Positions 35,607 through 44,076 of a stretch of DNA of 64,000 nt are shown piece after piece (the first letter of the stretch is position 1; each line of letters starts with the position of its first letter). The notes under the pieces were generated by a model. The model ran no database searches and was not told where the DNA came from. It was given only the letters and a program-made list of their open reading frames with translations. This stretch comes from CAVYTF01 sp963771435 (GTDB taxonomy: Bacteria; Bacteroidota; Bacteroidia; Chitinophagales; Chitinophagaceae), in NCBI GenBank assembly GCA_963771435.1, contig CAVYTF010000005.1:1-64000 (forward strand), written 5' to 3'. Position numbers and translations under genes: made by a program.

Positions 35607-38600
35607 TTATTCCTCTTCTTCAGTTTCTTTCGTAAGCCTGTATTTATTATCGTAAGAAATAATAAACTCTAATTGTTCTTCATTTAATCCATAATGTTTA
35701 CCTAACACAATATCAATTGCCTCAATTATTGGTTTTGATAACGACGGTCTAAAGATTAGTTGCATTCTTTCACCTGTTGTAGCATATGATTGAATTTTCT
35801 TTTCAGCATTTTCAAGCATATCAGCACTTAGTTTTTTACCAAGTTTTTCTAATTCAGAAACATATTTGCAGTTATCATAATTAAAGGGGAAATTATACAT
35901 CATATAATCTTTACAGTTGTACATATCAAAATGCAATGTGTAATACCACCACCAAATGTCAGAACTCAAGACTGCAATCATTACATAGACATTATACTTA
36001 TTTTGAAAGTATTTGCTCTTGTTACTTTTACTTTCTGAACCAAAATCACGGTCTATGAAAACCTTGAAATATCTACCTCCGGCTGTTCTATAAAAGAGTT
36101 CTTGCTTAGTAGAGTTTTTTGTTGGTTCTAAATATTGATTAAGCTTTTTTTTCTGTGCAATTAGTTTTTCTAAAATTTCGTTCTCATTTACTGACTTCAA
36201 TTTTGGAATTGCATACTCAAAAAGAAATTTATCATTGTCAATTTTATTCAATGAAATGTTTTGAAATAAATGTTCACGATAATCAGGTTTCCATCTTAAA
36301 TAATGCGATGCAAAAATTGTAGGAGCAATTGCCTTTTCTGATTTGAGAATTTCTGAAATGATGATTGTCAAATTCATAGTAACACCATCAAATAAATAAG
36401 CTGGTCGTGTGGCAAAATTTGATAACCAATTGTTACTTACATTTCGTTTTATTTCTTTCACCATTGTTTCCATACTCGGGGTAGATATAGAACTTATTTG
36501 AACAATCATTCCTATTCTTGAACCACTTTTCAAAAGCAGTTTAGCTCTTTCAAAAACAAATGAGTAAAGGTTTCTACTTGGAAAAGTTTTAAAAAGATTT
36601 TCGTTTATGTGATAAAGAAATTTAGTCGCAGAATATTCTACATAAGGGGGATTCCCTATAATTATATCAAACCCTTTTCTATCATTTATAATTTCATAAA
36701 ATTCTGCAAACCAATGAAACGGCTGGTGGCTGGTAAGCCAACTTTCATATTTTAAACCACTTGCCTGTTTATGTAGCAACTGGTTCAATTCATGATTCAA
36801 TTCTTTTAGCCTTTTGCTTAATTCCTCTTTAGCTTTTTTGAATTGCTTAAAGTCATTTCCATAGCTTAATTGAATTTCTTTGTAACGTGCGAAAGTCTTT
36901 GCAACTACTTCACATTTCTCTTCTATAATCGGTGCAGATGCCACGCCATCCAGTGTATAAAGCAAACCCTTCTTTAACTCCGCTTCGGTTGCAAAGCCTA
37001 CCAATGTATTGCCCGACCTTATATTAAAATCAATATCAGGCAAAGGCTCTAATCCTAAATTCGGCTTACGGTAATCTGCTTCTACTGTTGCGACTAATTT
37101 TAAAAATAGGCGAAGTTTGGCTATCTCCACTGCTTCTTTCATTATATCCACACCATACAGGTTGCGAAGTATAATGCTCTTATAAATAAAATATTCCTGG
37201 TTGGGGTGCTGTTCGTTCTGTATCTCTTTTAATACCTCTCTAAAATATTTGTATTTATGGTTAAAAGGCTTCTTATTATCTGCATTCAGCCTATCCTCAT
37301 CGTCTATAAAATTACGCATCCGTTGCAGGCAGCTTTCATACAGCGGCTCTAAAATATTCATCGCTGCAAACAAAAACGCACCCGAGCCGCAAGTAGGGTC
37401 TATGATAGTAACGCTGTTTAGTGCTTTATAAAAGAATTTCAGGAACTCAGGGTCTTGCGTATTTTCTATTACATCTTGTGCAAATTGCCGTATGTTTAAG
37501 TTGTATGTGATAAAATCATTAATGCCTGTTATTTTGCCTGAAACTATTTTGTCTTTTATTTCTGTGCACCTGTTCCTGCGGTCTATCACTTCACGCCAGG
37601 TTTCTGTAGGCAATGCATAATTAACTGGTGCAGGTTTATTCCATTCTGTACGTTTGCCAACATTTTTTATACCAATTGAAACCTCTGCCGGCAAAGGTTC
37701 TTCAACACCTTTTTTAACACCATCATAAATATATTTATCGCCACTGGTTTTTACAGCATTCCATATTTCGGCATCAGCATTAAATGCCTGCGGATAATGG
37801 CGTTGTGTTTCATCAAACAAATAAGGCAGAATGCAATTTTTGCTGATGTAATCGGTAATATCTTCTTTGGTATAATATGCCCCCATATTAGCCCGGTCGT
37901 TGATATATTTTTCAAAGATGTAGCCTATTACATCGGGGTTAATGTCTTTGCCTGTTGCAGTGATCCTTGTATCTAAATGCCATTCATATTGGTCAAAGAA
38001 ATCAAAAAGGCGTTCAAACGCTTTGTCATCTATATCAATGTTGTCATGCGATTTTTCCAATTCATGTTCGTCAAACAAACCGCCGTTCAGGTAAGGTATT
38101 TTTCCTATCTCAATTTTTACATCGTTATGTTGCTCCGGTTCATTCAATCCTTTATGAAAAAGCATTAATAAGAAATCTTTGTAAAAGGAATAGAATTTTA
38201 CTTTGCCTTTCTTTTCTTTGCATTGCGCTAATTTTTCTCTCAGATAATTATGGTTGTTATCTAAAAACCCTTTCTTTTGAATGAAGTAACAAAACATCAA
38301 TCTATTCAACATCAATGAGGCGTACCAATCCTGGTTTAATTTATCATGTATGCCTTTTATAAACGCGAGAAAAGAGGTATGTTCCTTCTTGAATTTATCG
38401 TAAAATTGTTTGGTTACTTTCTCATTATTCTGATGAAAATTATCAGATACTTTTTTTGTTACATCAACTATTGTTATGTTTTCTTCTTCATCTATTTCAA
38501 AGAATATACCTGATGCCCTTTGAAATAATAATTCAGGGTCTTGTGTTATACGGTATCTCGTTTCAGTGACTTTTACAGGCTTTCCTGTTTCCCTCACCAC

Positions 38601-38906
38601 TAATTGCCAGATCTGCTCTTGCTTCTTACTGTCAAAAAAGATAATTAAATGCTCATGAAAGAGTTTTGTAACTTTTGTTTCTAATTTTTTACGGATTGTA
38701 TAATCAGGAATATTGCCATTAGGCAACGGATTGCACAAGAAGATTTTGAACCCACGCTTTTCTGCAACAGCATTTAATGTGAAGGTGCTATTATCAACAG
38801 TTATAGGTTGTGTAGTCTTATCATTGTTCCATCCCATATCATTGAACAGTTCCCTAAAATTGAACTGTTTAATATAACTGGAAAATTCTTTTTTGTTTAA
38901 TGCCAT
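35607..38906 (-). CDS. Eco57I-type DNA methyltransferase (type IIG-like)
   Basis: A 1099-residue protein. The cofactor motif DPTCGSGAF is at residues 503-511 and the catalytic motif NPPY at 752-755 (IIIGNPPYVEYS), so it should be an N6-adenine methyltransferase. GAYYTKEDI (342-350) is the helix leading into the methylase core. Residues 1-200 (DYTIRKKLETKVTKLFHEHLI and onward) resemble the N-terminal region of type IIG enzymes that can hold a nuclease; no clear catalytic triad is visible. The C-terminal ~300 residues probably recognise the target. It starts 2 bp after the DUF1016 gene. Confidence 0.88.
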   Translation of the reverse strand: MALNKKEFSSYIKQFNFRELFNDMGWNNDKTTQPITVDNSTFTLNAVAEKRGFKIFLCNPLPNGNIPDYTIRKKLETKVTKLFHEHLIIFFDSKKQEQIWQLVVRETGKPVKVTETRYRITQDPELLFQRASGIFFEIDEEENITIVDVTKKVSDNFHQNNEKVTKQFYDKFKKEHTSFLAFIKGIHDKLNQDWYASLMLNRLMFCYFIQKKGFLDNNHNYLREKLAQCKEKKGKVKFYSFYKDFLLMLFHKGLNEPEQHNDVKIEIGKIPYLNGGLFDEHELEKSHDNIDIDDKAFERLFDFFDQYEWHLDTRITATGKDINPDVIGYIFEKYINDRANMGAYYTKEDITDYISKNCILPYLFDETQRHYPQAFNADAEIWNAVKTSGDKYIYDGVKKGVEEPLPAEVSIGIKNVGKRTEWNKPAPVNYALPTETWREVIDRRNRCTEIKDKIVSGKITGINDFITYNLNIRQFAQDVIENTQDPEFLKFFYKALNSVTIIDPTCGSGAFLFAAMNILEPLYESCLQRMRNFIDDEDRLNADNKKPFNHKYKYFREVLKEIQNEQHPNQEYFIYKSIILRNLYGVDIMKEAVEIAKLRLFLKLVATVEADYRKPNLGLEPLPDIDFNIRSGNTLVGFATEAELKKGLLYTLDGVASAPIIEEKCEVVAKTFARYKEIQLSYGNDFKQFKKAKEELSKRLKELNHELNQLLHKQASGLKYESWLTSHQPFHWFAEFYEIINDRKGFDIIIGNPPYVEYSATKFLYHINENLFKTFPSRNLYSFVFERAKLLLKSGSRIGMIVQISSISTPSMETMVKEIKRNVSNNWLSNFATRPAYLFDGVTMNLTIIISEILKSEKAIAPTIFASHYLRWKPDYREHLFQNISLNKIDNDKFLFEYAIPKLKSVNENEILEKLIAQKKKLNQYLEPTKNSTKQELFYRTAGGRYFKVFIDRDFGSESKSNKSKYFQNKYNVYVMIAVLSSDIWWWYYTLHFDMYNCKDYMMYNFPFNYDNCKYVSELEKLGKKLSADMLENAEKKIQSYATTGERMQLIFRPSLSKPIIEAIDIVLGKHYGLNEEQLEFIISYDNKYRLTKETEEEE

Positions 38907-38908
38907 GA

Positions 38909-40036
38909 TCAGCCCATTAATTTTTTAAATGTTTCGGCAGAAGGCAATGCATTTTTAAATTGCTTTGGCAACTGGCTGCTGGTTTTGTACGTTGCAACGC
39001 CCATCGGCTTGTGCATATCCCTGAAAGAAAATTCTACTGTTTTATTATTTTTTTCTTTGCAGAGGATAATTCCAATGGCAGGCAGTTCGTGTGGTTGTTT
39101 TATGTATTCATCCAGTGCAGAAAGATAGAAGTTCATTTTACCTGCATACTCGGGTCTAAACTTTCCTTTTTTTAAATCAAAAGCCACCAGGCATTGCAGT
39201 TTACGGTTAAAGAAAAGCAGGTCAGCAAAGTATTCAGTATCATCCACTATCATGCGGTATTGATTCGCTATAAAAGCAAAATCTGCCCCCAGGCCCATCA
39301 GGAATTTTTTAATGTTGCGTACTATTTCGTTTTCTATCAGCCGTTCGTCTTCTTCATCGGGATCTTCAATGTTTATAAAATCAAGCAGGTATTCATCTTT
39401 AAAACTTTGCAGCGCTTTGGCCCTTAGGCTTTCATTGGTGATAGCGGTGGCAAAGTTGTTAGGCAGCGTGCCTTTCTCTTTAAACAGCTTATTGTTGAGA
39501 TGGTGTTTTAACGTTTCAAGGCTCCAAAATTCTTGTGTAATGCATGCAATATAAAATTGCCGTTCTTGTAAGCTGCTGGTTTTTACAAGCAGCTCATAAT
39601 GATGGCTAAAACTTACTGAAAAAAATTGTTGTGCCAATTGGTCCGGCACTGTCGGACTAATTATAAATTTATCAGGTGATTCTTTAGTTTTTTTCTTTTT
39701 TTTCATTTGGTCCGACGCTGTCGGACCAATTTGGTCAGTTGCTGACTGGCCAATTACAAAGTAGCTGTTCCATTCCTGATAAAATAGCCTCATGCGTTTA
39801 ATATTAGTAGCCGAAAAGCCTTTTAAACCGGGCAGTTCGTGCTGCAGATCGGCAGAGAGCTGTGTCAATATTTTATCGCCCCATTTGCCTTGTTGCGCTC
39901 TTTCGGTAATTAGTTTGCCAACATTAAAATACAAGCTCAGTAATTCTTTATTTGCCAGCACGGCAGCCCTGTACCTGCTGGCAAGTATGGCAGCTTTTAA
40001 TTGCTTAATAGTTTGGGAATAGGCAGTCATTTTCAT
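38909..40036 (-). CDS. DUF1016 (YhcG-like) PD-(D/E)XK nuclease-domain protein
   Basis: A 375-residue protein with an N-terminal DUF1016 helical domain (RYRAAVLANKELLSLYFNVG onward, residues ~20-90) and a C-terminal PD-(D/E)XK nuclease-like domain (YFADLLFF, Asp272; VAFDLKKGKF, Asp287-Leu-Lys289). The usual ELK triad is DLK here. Between the domains, residues 95-136 hold three short repeats (GQSATDQ, GPTASDQ, SPTVPDQ) encoded by 23-bp palindromes, before SFSHHYELL. The family often accompanies type I restriction systems. Start and stop abut neighbours: 1 bp from the helicase end, 2 bp from the methylase start. Confidence 0.85.
   Translation of the reverse strand: MKMTAYSQTIKQLKAAILASRYRAAVLANKELLSLYFNVGKLITERAQQGKWGDKILTQLSADLQHELPGLKGFSATNIKRMRLFYQEWNSYFVIGQSATDQIGPTASDQMKKKKKTKESPDKFIISPTVPDQLAQQFFSVSFSHHYELLVKTSSLQERQFYIACITQEFWSLETLKHHLNNKLFKEKGTLPNNFATAITNESLRAKALQSFKDEYLLDFINIEDPDEEDERLIENEIVRNIKKFLMGLGADFAFIANQYRMIVDDTEYFADLLFFNRKLQCLVAFDLKKGKFRPEYAGKMNFYLSALDEYIKQPHELPAIGIILCKEKNNKTVEFSFRDMHKPMGVATYKTSSQLPKQFKNALPSAETFKKLMG
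39638..39753. repeat. three 23-bp palindromes inside the DUF1016 coding sequence
   Basis: 39638-39660 (TTGGTCCGG ... CGGACTAA, imperfect), 39707-39729 (TTGGTCCGAC/GTCGGACCAA, perfect with a 3-nt centre) and 39731-39753 (TTGGTCAG ... CTGACTGGCCAA). They share size, ends and centre. They encode the three in-frame 7-residue repeats of the linker. A copy identical to the second lies at 43678-43700. Confidence 0.88.
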
Positions 40037-40037
40037 A

Positions 40038-40403
40038 TCAGTCGTGCTTTAATCCGAGTGAACAAATTATTTGTGGTTGCCTGCTGGGCTGTTCATCTTC
40101 GTCAATAATACACAGCTTATCTTCTTCCCTTAACGATATTACTAATGAGGCCAGCTGGTCATCATCAATACCGCTTTTTAATTGCCGGCTTAATGTTTCC
40201 CTTGCAAATTCTTTCAACGGGTATTTATAAATATCGTCAACCGATTTTTTTAATTGGTCATTTACGAACAGGGTATTTTCAAACGCTTTGCAATAGCGGT
40301 CGAGCTTCATGTACACACGGTATTTCACACCTGTTTTTTTCCCAAGAGAGCCGCCTGTGTTTACTTCCTCGTCTTTTATATAATCAATTCCTTTCTTAAC
40401 CAA
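40038..40403 (-). pseudogene. detached C-terminal part of the PLD-SNF2 helicase
   Basis: A 121-codon open frame (IDYIKDEEVNTGGSLGKKTG, later LSRQLKSGIDDDQLASLV and PQIICSLGL). This is the usual C-terminal end of the PLD-SNF2 helicase family, here out of frame with the main body by one base. Reading the same frame backwards from its ATG gives a sensible continuation (LYKIAKHHELVKKG) that meets the helicase frame at 40413-40425. It is the missing tail of the 40423-43398 gene, not a separate gene. Confidence 0.75.
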
Positions 40404-40422
40404 TTCGTGGTGCTTCGCAATT

Positions 40423-43398
40423 TTATATAATGGAGGTTTCAGGGCCGCATTGCGCTGCTTTTAAAATTGCTAACTGCGATTGGGTAATTACCTTGCCTGT
40501 TTTATCCATCCACGCCAGTACATCATTATCCTCCGCTGTTTTTGTATAAACGATCACTCCATCTTTTTCAGGTAAATCATTATTGTGTTTTGTTGCATAA
40601 ACAACGTTGGGCAAATCAGGAATAGTCTTATTTAGTTGCGGATCTGCATCTGTTGCGTTCTTCCAGATCTGGTAAGCATAAGAAGCAAGGTCAACTTCTG
40701 AATCATCGTCCTCTCCATCCAAAATGCCGGATTTTTCATTATACAGGTCTGTAATATTTACGGGGTCACCTTCAAAGAAGGTTTCATCAGAACCTACTAC
40801 TTCTGCATTTTCTTCAATACGCTGCGTTAGCCTTCTCCGTAAATTAATGATCTGCTCAATACCATCTTCTGGGAGGAATGAATAACAAATGATTTGAGTA
40901 GCTTTCTGCCCGATACGGTCAACACGGCCTGCCCTTTGAATTAAACGAATGATTGCCCATGGTAGATCATAATTGAGAATGATATGTGCATCCTGTAAGT
41001 TTTGCCCTTCGCTCAATACATCTGTTGTGATCAATACTCTTAATTCTTGGTTTGCATGTATTATTTCAGGCTTTTTATTACTGTTAGGGCTGAAGCGTTG
41101 GGCAAAGCCTGTTGGGTTTTCATTATCGCCTGTAACACATTCTATTTTCTTTAAGCCACGCTTTTGCAACTGCTCATTAAGATAATATGCCGTATCGGCA
41201 AATTGAGTAAACACCAATACTTTTTCATTGCGGTGCGCAACTGTAAGCAATTCATACAACGCATTTAATTGCCTGTCACTATCAGGGCTCCAGTCCTTAC
41301 CAATAGAAAGTATTTGAATAATTTCCCTGCTATCATTTATTAATGATGTTTGCAACGCATTGGTGAAAAAATCGCTTCTTATCCAATCAAACCTGTTCTT
41401 ATATTTTGTTTCAAACTGCTTGTATAATTCACCTGCATTTTGCAGGTATGTTTCTTCTTTTAATATCAGGTTTAAATAATTATCTTCGGCATCAGCATCG
41501 GTATCTTCATCTTCTAAATGATCATCCAGGTTTTGAGAAATGTTTTTGCCGATGGGAACAGGCAAATGATTTTCCAAAGCATATATAAAAATATAGTTGC
41601 GCAAAATATGCCTGCTTAAAGAAAGTAAAAAAGAATACCCGCTACTTTCTAAGCGTTTAAAAAGATTGGTCCTGCAAAAACCCATCAACCTTTTTCCGGC
41701 ATGGGAAAGGTTGCCCATTAATATTTCTTCTTCCTTTGTTGCTCTAATTAAGGGCCTGTCGTTTAAGAATTTCTGCAAACCATATCTTGGCAAATTAAGG
41801 CTGTTAAGAATACCTACTATTTTACTGGAATAGAGCTTTGCATACTGGTCTTGGGGGTCATTAGGATTAAAAGTGTATTCAACTCTTTTTGGAATTCTGT
41901 CGGGAAAATAAGAACGTGAACCATCAGAAAAAGTTAGATACTTTCTATCATTTGATGTGTCTGTTTCTGCATAATTATTCTTTATAAAACTTCTTGTTCT
42001 TCTAACCAAATACAAACGCATCAGCTCACGCCAGTCATCAGAAAAATGGCTGCGTTCAAATGCCCGTATGCTTCTTATAAATGTTTCTGTATGCTTTGCG
42101 CTGAACTGAACCTGCCCGCCAATACTTTCAATATATCTTTCCGGGCTGATACCAAGATCTTTATCGTCTGAAATGAATAACCGAAGCTGGTTTGATAGAT
42201 CGAAATAGGTTTTATTATATGGTGTTGCTGAAAGCAATATTACTTTGCTGTCGTTTTCAATGAGGTATTCTTTAATTGCTCTGTATCGGCTTCCCCTGTC
42301 ATTACGCAGGTTATGGCTTTCATCAATTATTACTAACCGATAACGTCTTAGATTCGGCAAAGTAGTTTGCACTTTGCTTTGAGAAATAACTTTCGCTCTT
42401 AGTTGATATTTGTGCGCATGATCTTCCCACATTTCAACTAAGTTTTTTGGACAGATGATCAAGGTTTCTAAAAAGAAGTCATCCTCAAACATTTTTGCTA
42501 ATGCTGTTGCTGTAATTGTTTTCCCTAAACCCACTACATCCCCTATTAAAACGCCGTCCCTTTTATGCAAATGATGTGCTGCTACCAACACCGCTTTTTG
42601 TTGAAACTCTAACAGCTCTTTTTGAAACACTTTTGGTAACTTAAATTCATTAATGCCTGCCCTTGCTTCTCTTGAAAGATGATAAGCAATTTTCAGGTAT
42701 ATATGAAAGGGCGGAACCAAACGGTCTGCCGCCCAACTTGCATCAATAATTTCTTCAAGTTCTTTAGTAATGTCAATACACCATCTATCAAGCCAACGGT
42801 CGTTAAACCATTTGGCTAATTTATTGGCAGCATCCTGGTCTAATACATCAATATTTAATTCGCCTTGCTTTGCAAGCCCTGCCAATGTAAGGTTACTGCT
42901 GCCTAAGAAACCAACTACTGGCACTCTTTTATCTTCACTGTAAGCCAGGTACAGTTTTGCATGAAGGGTATAACGTAAGTGTAATTTTACTACTACTTTT
43001 TTATCCTTCATCTGCTGGCTTAATTTTCTTAAAGCCTTTTCGTCAGCGTCTGTAGGAACGCCAATTGTTAGTTGGTCTTTAAATTCCTGTGCTAACCTCT
43101 TTTTAAGTTTTACCGCCTCAGACTGGTCAATGATGTGGTCTCCATCATTTGTTAGATGTTCCTTTAGAATATCAACAGGAAGTTTTTGCATACCTACCAA
43201 TAACCTGCAGGTACGATGTATATCTTCAGCGCCTTCATTAATTGCTGCACCGGAAAGTGAATCAATTTTATCAGCGACTTCTTTCCATCCTCTTAAATTA
43301 AAATAACCAACACAAAGATCTGTACGATGCGAAAGCTCTAAAGTTTCATTCAAGCCAATTGTAAGATGGTTTTCTATATTGTCGTAGATCTTAGGCAT
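40423..43398 (-). CDS. PLD-SNF2 helicase of a restriction-like defence operon
   Basis: A 991-residue protein, truncated by a frameshift; the intact form would be about 1,120. Residues 1-200 are a phospholipase D-like nuclease domain with the half-motif LHAKLYL (His146, Lys148) and GSSN (166-169). Residues ~260-850 are a SNF2-type superfamily 2 ATPase: GDVVGLGKT (286-294), IIDESHNL (DESH 359-362), LLSATPYNKT and the late motif QRAGRVDRIGQ. It should translocate on or remodel DNA while cutting. First gene of the operon that runs through DUF1016, methylase and DprA-like genes. Confidence 0.88.
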   Translation of the reverse strand: MPKIYDNIENHLTIGLNETLELSHRTDLCVGYFNLRGWKEVADKIDSLSGAAINEGAEDIHRTCRLLVGMQKLPVDILKEHLTNDGDHIIDQSEAVKLKKRLAQEFKDQLTIGVPTDADEKALRKLSQQMKDKKVVVKLHLRYTLHAKLYLAYSEDKRVPVVGFLGSSNLTLAGLAKQGELNIDVLDQDAANKLAKWFNDRWLDRWCIDITKELEEIIDASWAADRLVPPFHIYLKIAYHLSREARAGINEFKLPKVFQKELLEFQQKAVLVAAHHLHKRDGVLIGDVVGLGKTITATALAKMFEDDFFLETLIICPKNLVEMWEDHAHKYQLRAKVISQSKVQTTLPNLRRYRLVIIDESHNLRNDRGSRYRAIKEYLIENDSKVILLSATPYNKTYFDLSNQLRLFISDDKDLGISPERYIESIGGQVQFSAKHTETFIRSIRAFERSHFSDDWRELMRLYLVRRTRSFIKNNYAETDTSNDRKYLTFSDGSRSYFPDRIPKRVEYTFNPNDPQDQYAKLYSSKIVGILNSLNLPRYGLQKFLNDRPLIRATKEEEILMGNLSHAGKRLMGFCRTNLFKRLESSGYSFLLSLSRHILRNYIFIYALENHLPVPIGKNISQNLDDHLEDEDTDADAEDNYLNLILKEETYLQNAGELYKQFETKYKNRFDWIRSDFFTNALQTSLINDSREIIQILSIGKDWSPDSDRQLNALYELLTVAHRNEKVLVFTQFADTAYYLNEQLQKRGLKKIECVTGDNENPTGFAQRFSPNSNKKPEIIHANQELRVLITTDVLSEGQNLQDAHIILNYDLPWAIIRLIQRAGRVDRIGQKATQIICYSFLPEDGIEQIINLRRRLTQRIEENAEVVGSDETFFEGDPVNITDLYNEKSGILDGEDDDSEVDLASYAYQIWKNATDADPQLNKTIPDLPNVVYATKHNNDLPEKDGVIVYTKTAEDNDVLAWMDKTGKVITQSQLAILKAAQCGPETSII

Positions 43399-43549
43399 TG
43401 ATTCTATTCGGATTATTGTTTAAAGCTGAGCGTAAAAGACATCTCCATTGCAATTAGTCTATACGAAATTAAATAAGTGGAAAAGTACAAAGAATGAACA
43501 AATTTAGGCAAAGTCATTTCATCCATACTATTCAATATATTACCCAGTT

Positions 43550-43580
43550 CTTCGAGGTGTTAGCGCAGCGCACCTCGAAG
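43550..43580. repeat. 10-bp inverted repeat (REP-like hairpin)
   Basis: CTTCGAGGTG (43550-43559) pairs perfectly with CACCTCGAAG (43571-43580) over 11 nt. Related text (CTTCGAGGTATGC) occurs near 35118. Intergenic, between the helicase operon and the type I relics. Confidence 0.6.
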
Positions 43581-43618
43581 CAGTGAAAAAATAATTCTTC
43601 AGAATTATATAGTCGTTG

Positions 43619-43716
43619 TTCTTTACAAGCAACTCGTAATGATGGCTGAAACTTACTGAAAAAAATTGTTCTGCTAATTGGTCCGACGCTGTCGGACCAA
43701 TTGGCCCTACAGCCAA
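43619..43716 (-). pseudogene. relic of a DUF1016 gene
   Basis: On the minus strand this encodes GPTASDQLAEQFFSVSFSH and HYELLVKN, nearly identical to the linker and following strand of the 38909-40036 protein (GPTASDQ, AQQFFSVSFSHHYELLVK). The DNA matches 39587-39660 at most positions and includes a 23-bp palindrome identical to 39707-39729. No longer open frame joins it. It is an internal fragment left by duplication and loss. Confidence 0.75.
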
Positions 43717-43732
43717 CACTCGCTGTATCGCT

Positions 43733-43755
43733 GTTCGAGATTTGCAATCTCGAAC
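43733..43755. repeat. perfect palindrome of REP type
   Basis: GTTCGAGA, then TTTGCAA, then TCTCGAAC: a perfect inverted repeat with an ATTTGCAAT centre. The same centre recurs at 49342-49385. Confidence 0.6.
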
Positions 43756-43760
43756 TTTTT

Positions 43761-43860
43761 GTCGCCGCAGGGTCTTCACAGCATAGCCTTTTGTCGCAGC
43801 AGGGTCTGCGCAGCGACCCTGCGTTTTTGGCTTGTTTTAACAGCCACCTTCCTCCCACTC
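43761..43860 (+). repeat. dispersed ~100-bp repeat, copy R1
   Basis: Begins GTCGCCGCAGGGTCTTCACA, continues through GCAGCGACCCTGC and ends with GGCTTGTTTTAACAGCCACC. The same order of blocks occurs at 47660-47781 (R2) and, more degenerate, at 51901-52019 (R3). No open frame. Confidence 0.6.
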
Positions 43861-43908
43861 TAGCGCATGTCTCCTGACGTATGCTTATCGGTTGCTTATC
43901 CTGTCGCC

Positions 43909-44076
43909 TCAGCGTCTGCGAAGCAACCCTGCATTTTTAAGTCTGCTTCTCAAGCCATCCACATTTCCTATGGCAATAATACATCTTCCTAAGGGACTTT
44001 CTTCCCATTCCCCTACATCCCAAAACTCAGGAAACCGCAACTCAGGCACTATCTTCTTGTTTGTTTCGCTACTCAT
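43909..44076 (-). pseudogene. hsdS: N-terminal stub of a type I restriction specificity subunit (HsdS)
   Basis: From the ATG at 44076 a 55-residue frame begins MSSETNKKIVPELRFPEFWD and continues GEWEESPLG, the typical opening of HsdS target-recognition subunits (KLRFPEF-x-GEWE-x-x-LG). After about residue 30 similarity ends and a stop follows. The ATG overlaps the stop codon of the DUF1016 gene by 8 bp, the usual order in type I operons. No hsdM or hsdR is in the window, so this is a remnant. Confidence 0.72.

Noticed and set aside
35133..43398. DISARM
   Set aside because: drmA and drmB are absent and the PLD domain is fused to the helicase, so the gene set does not match.
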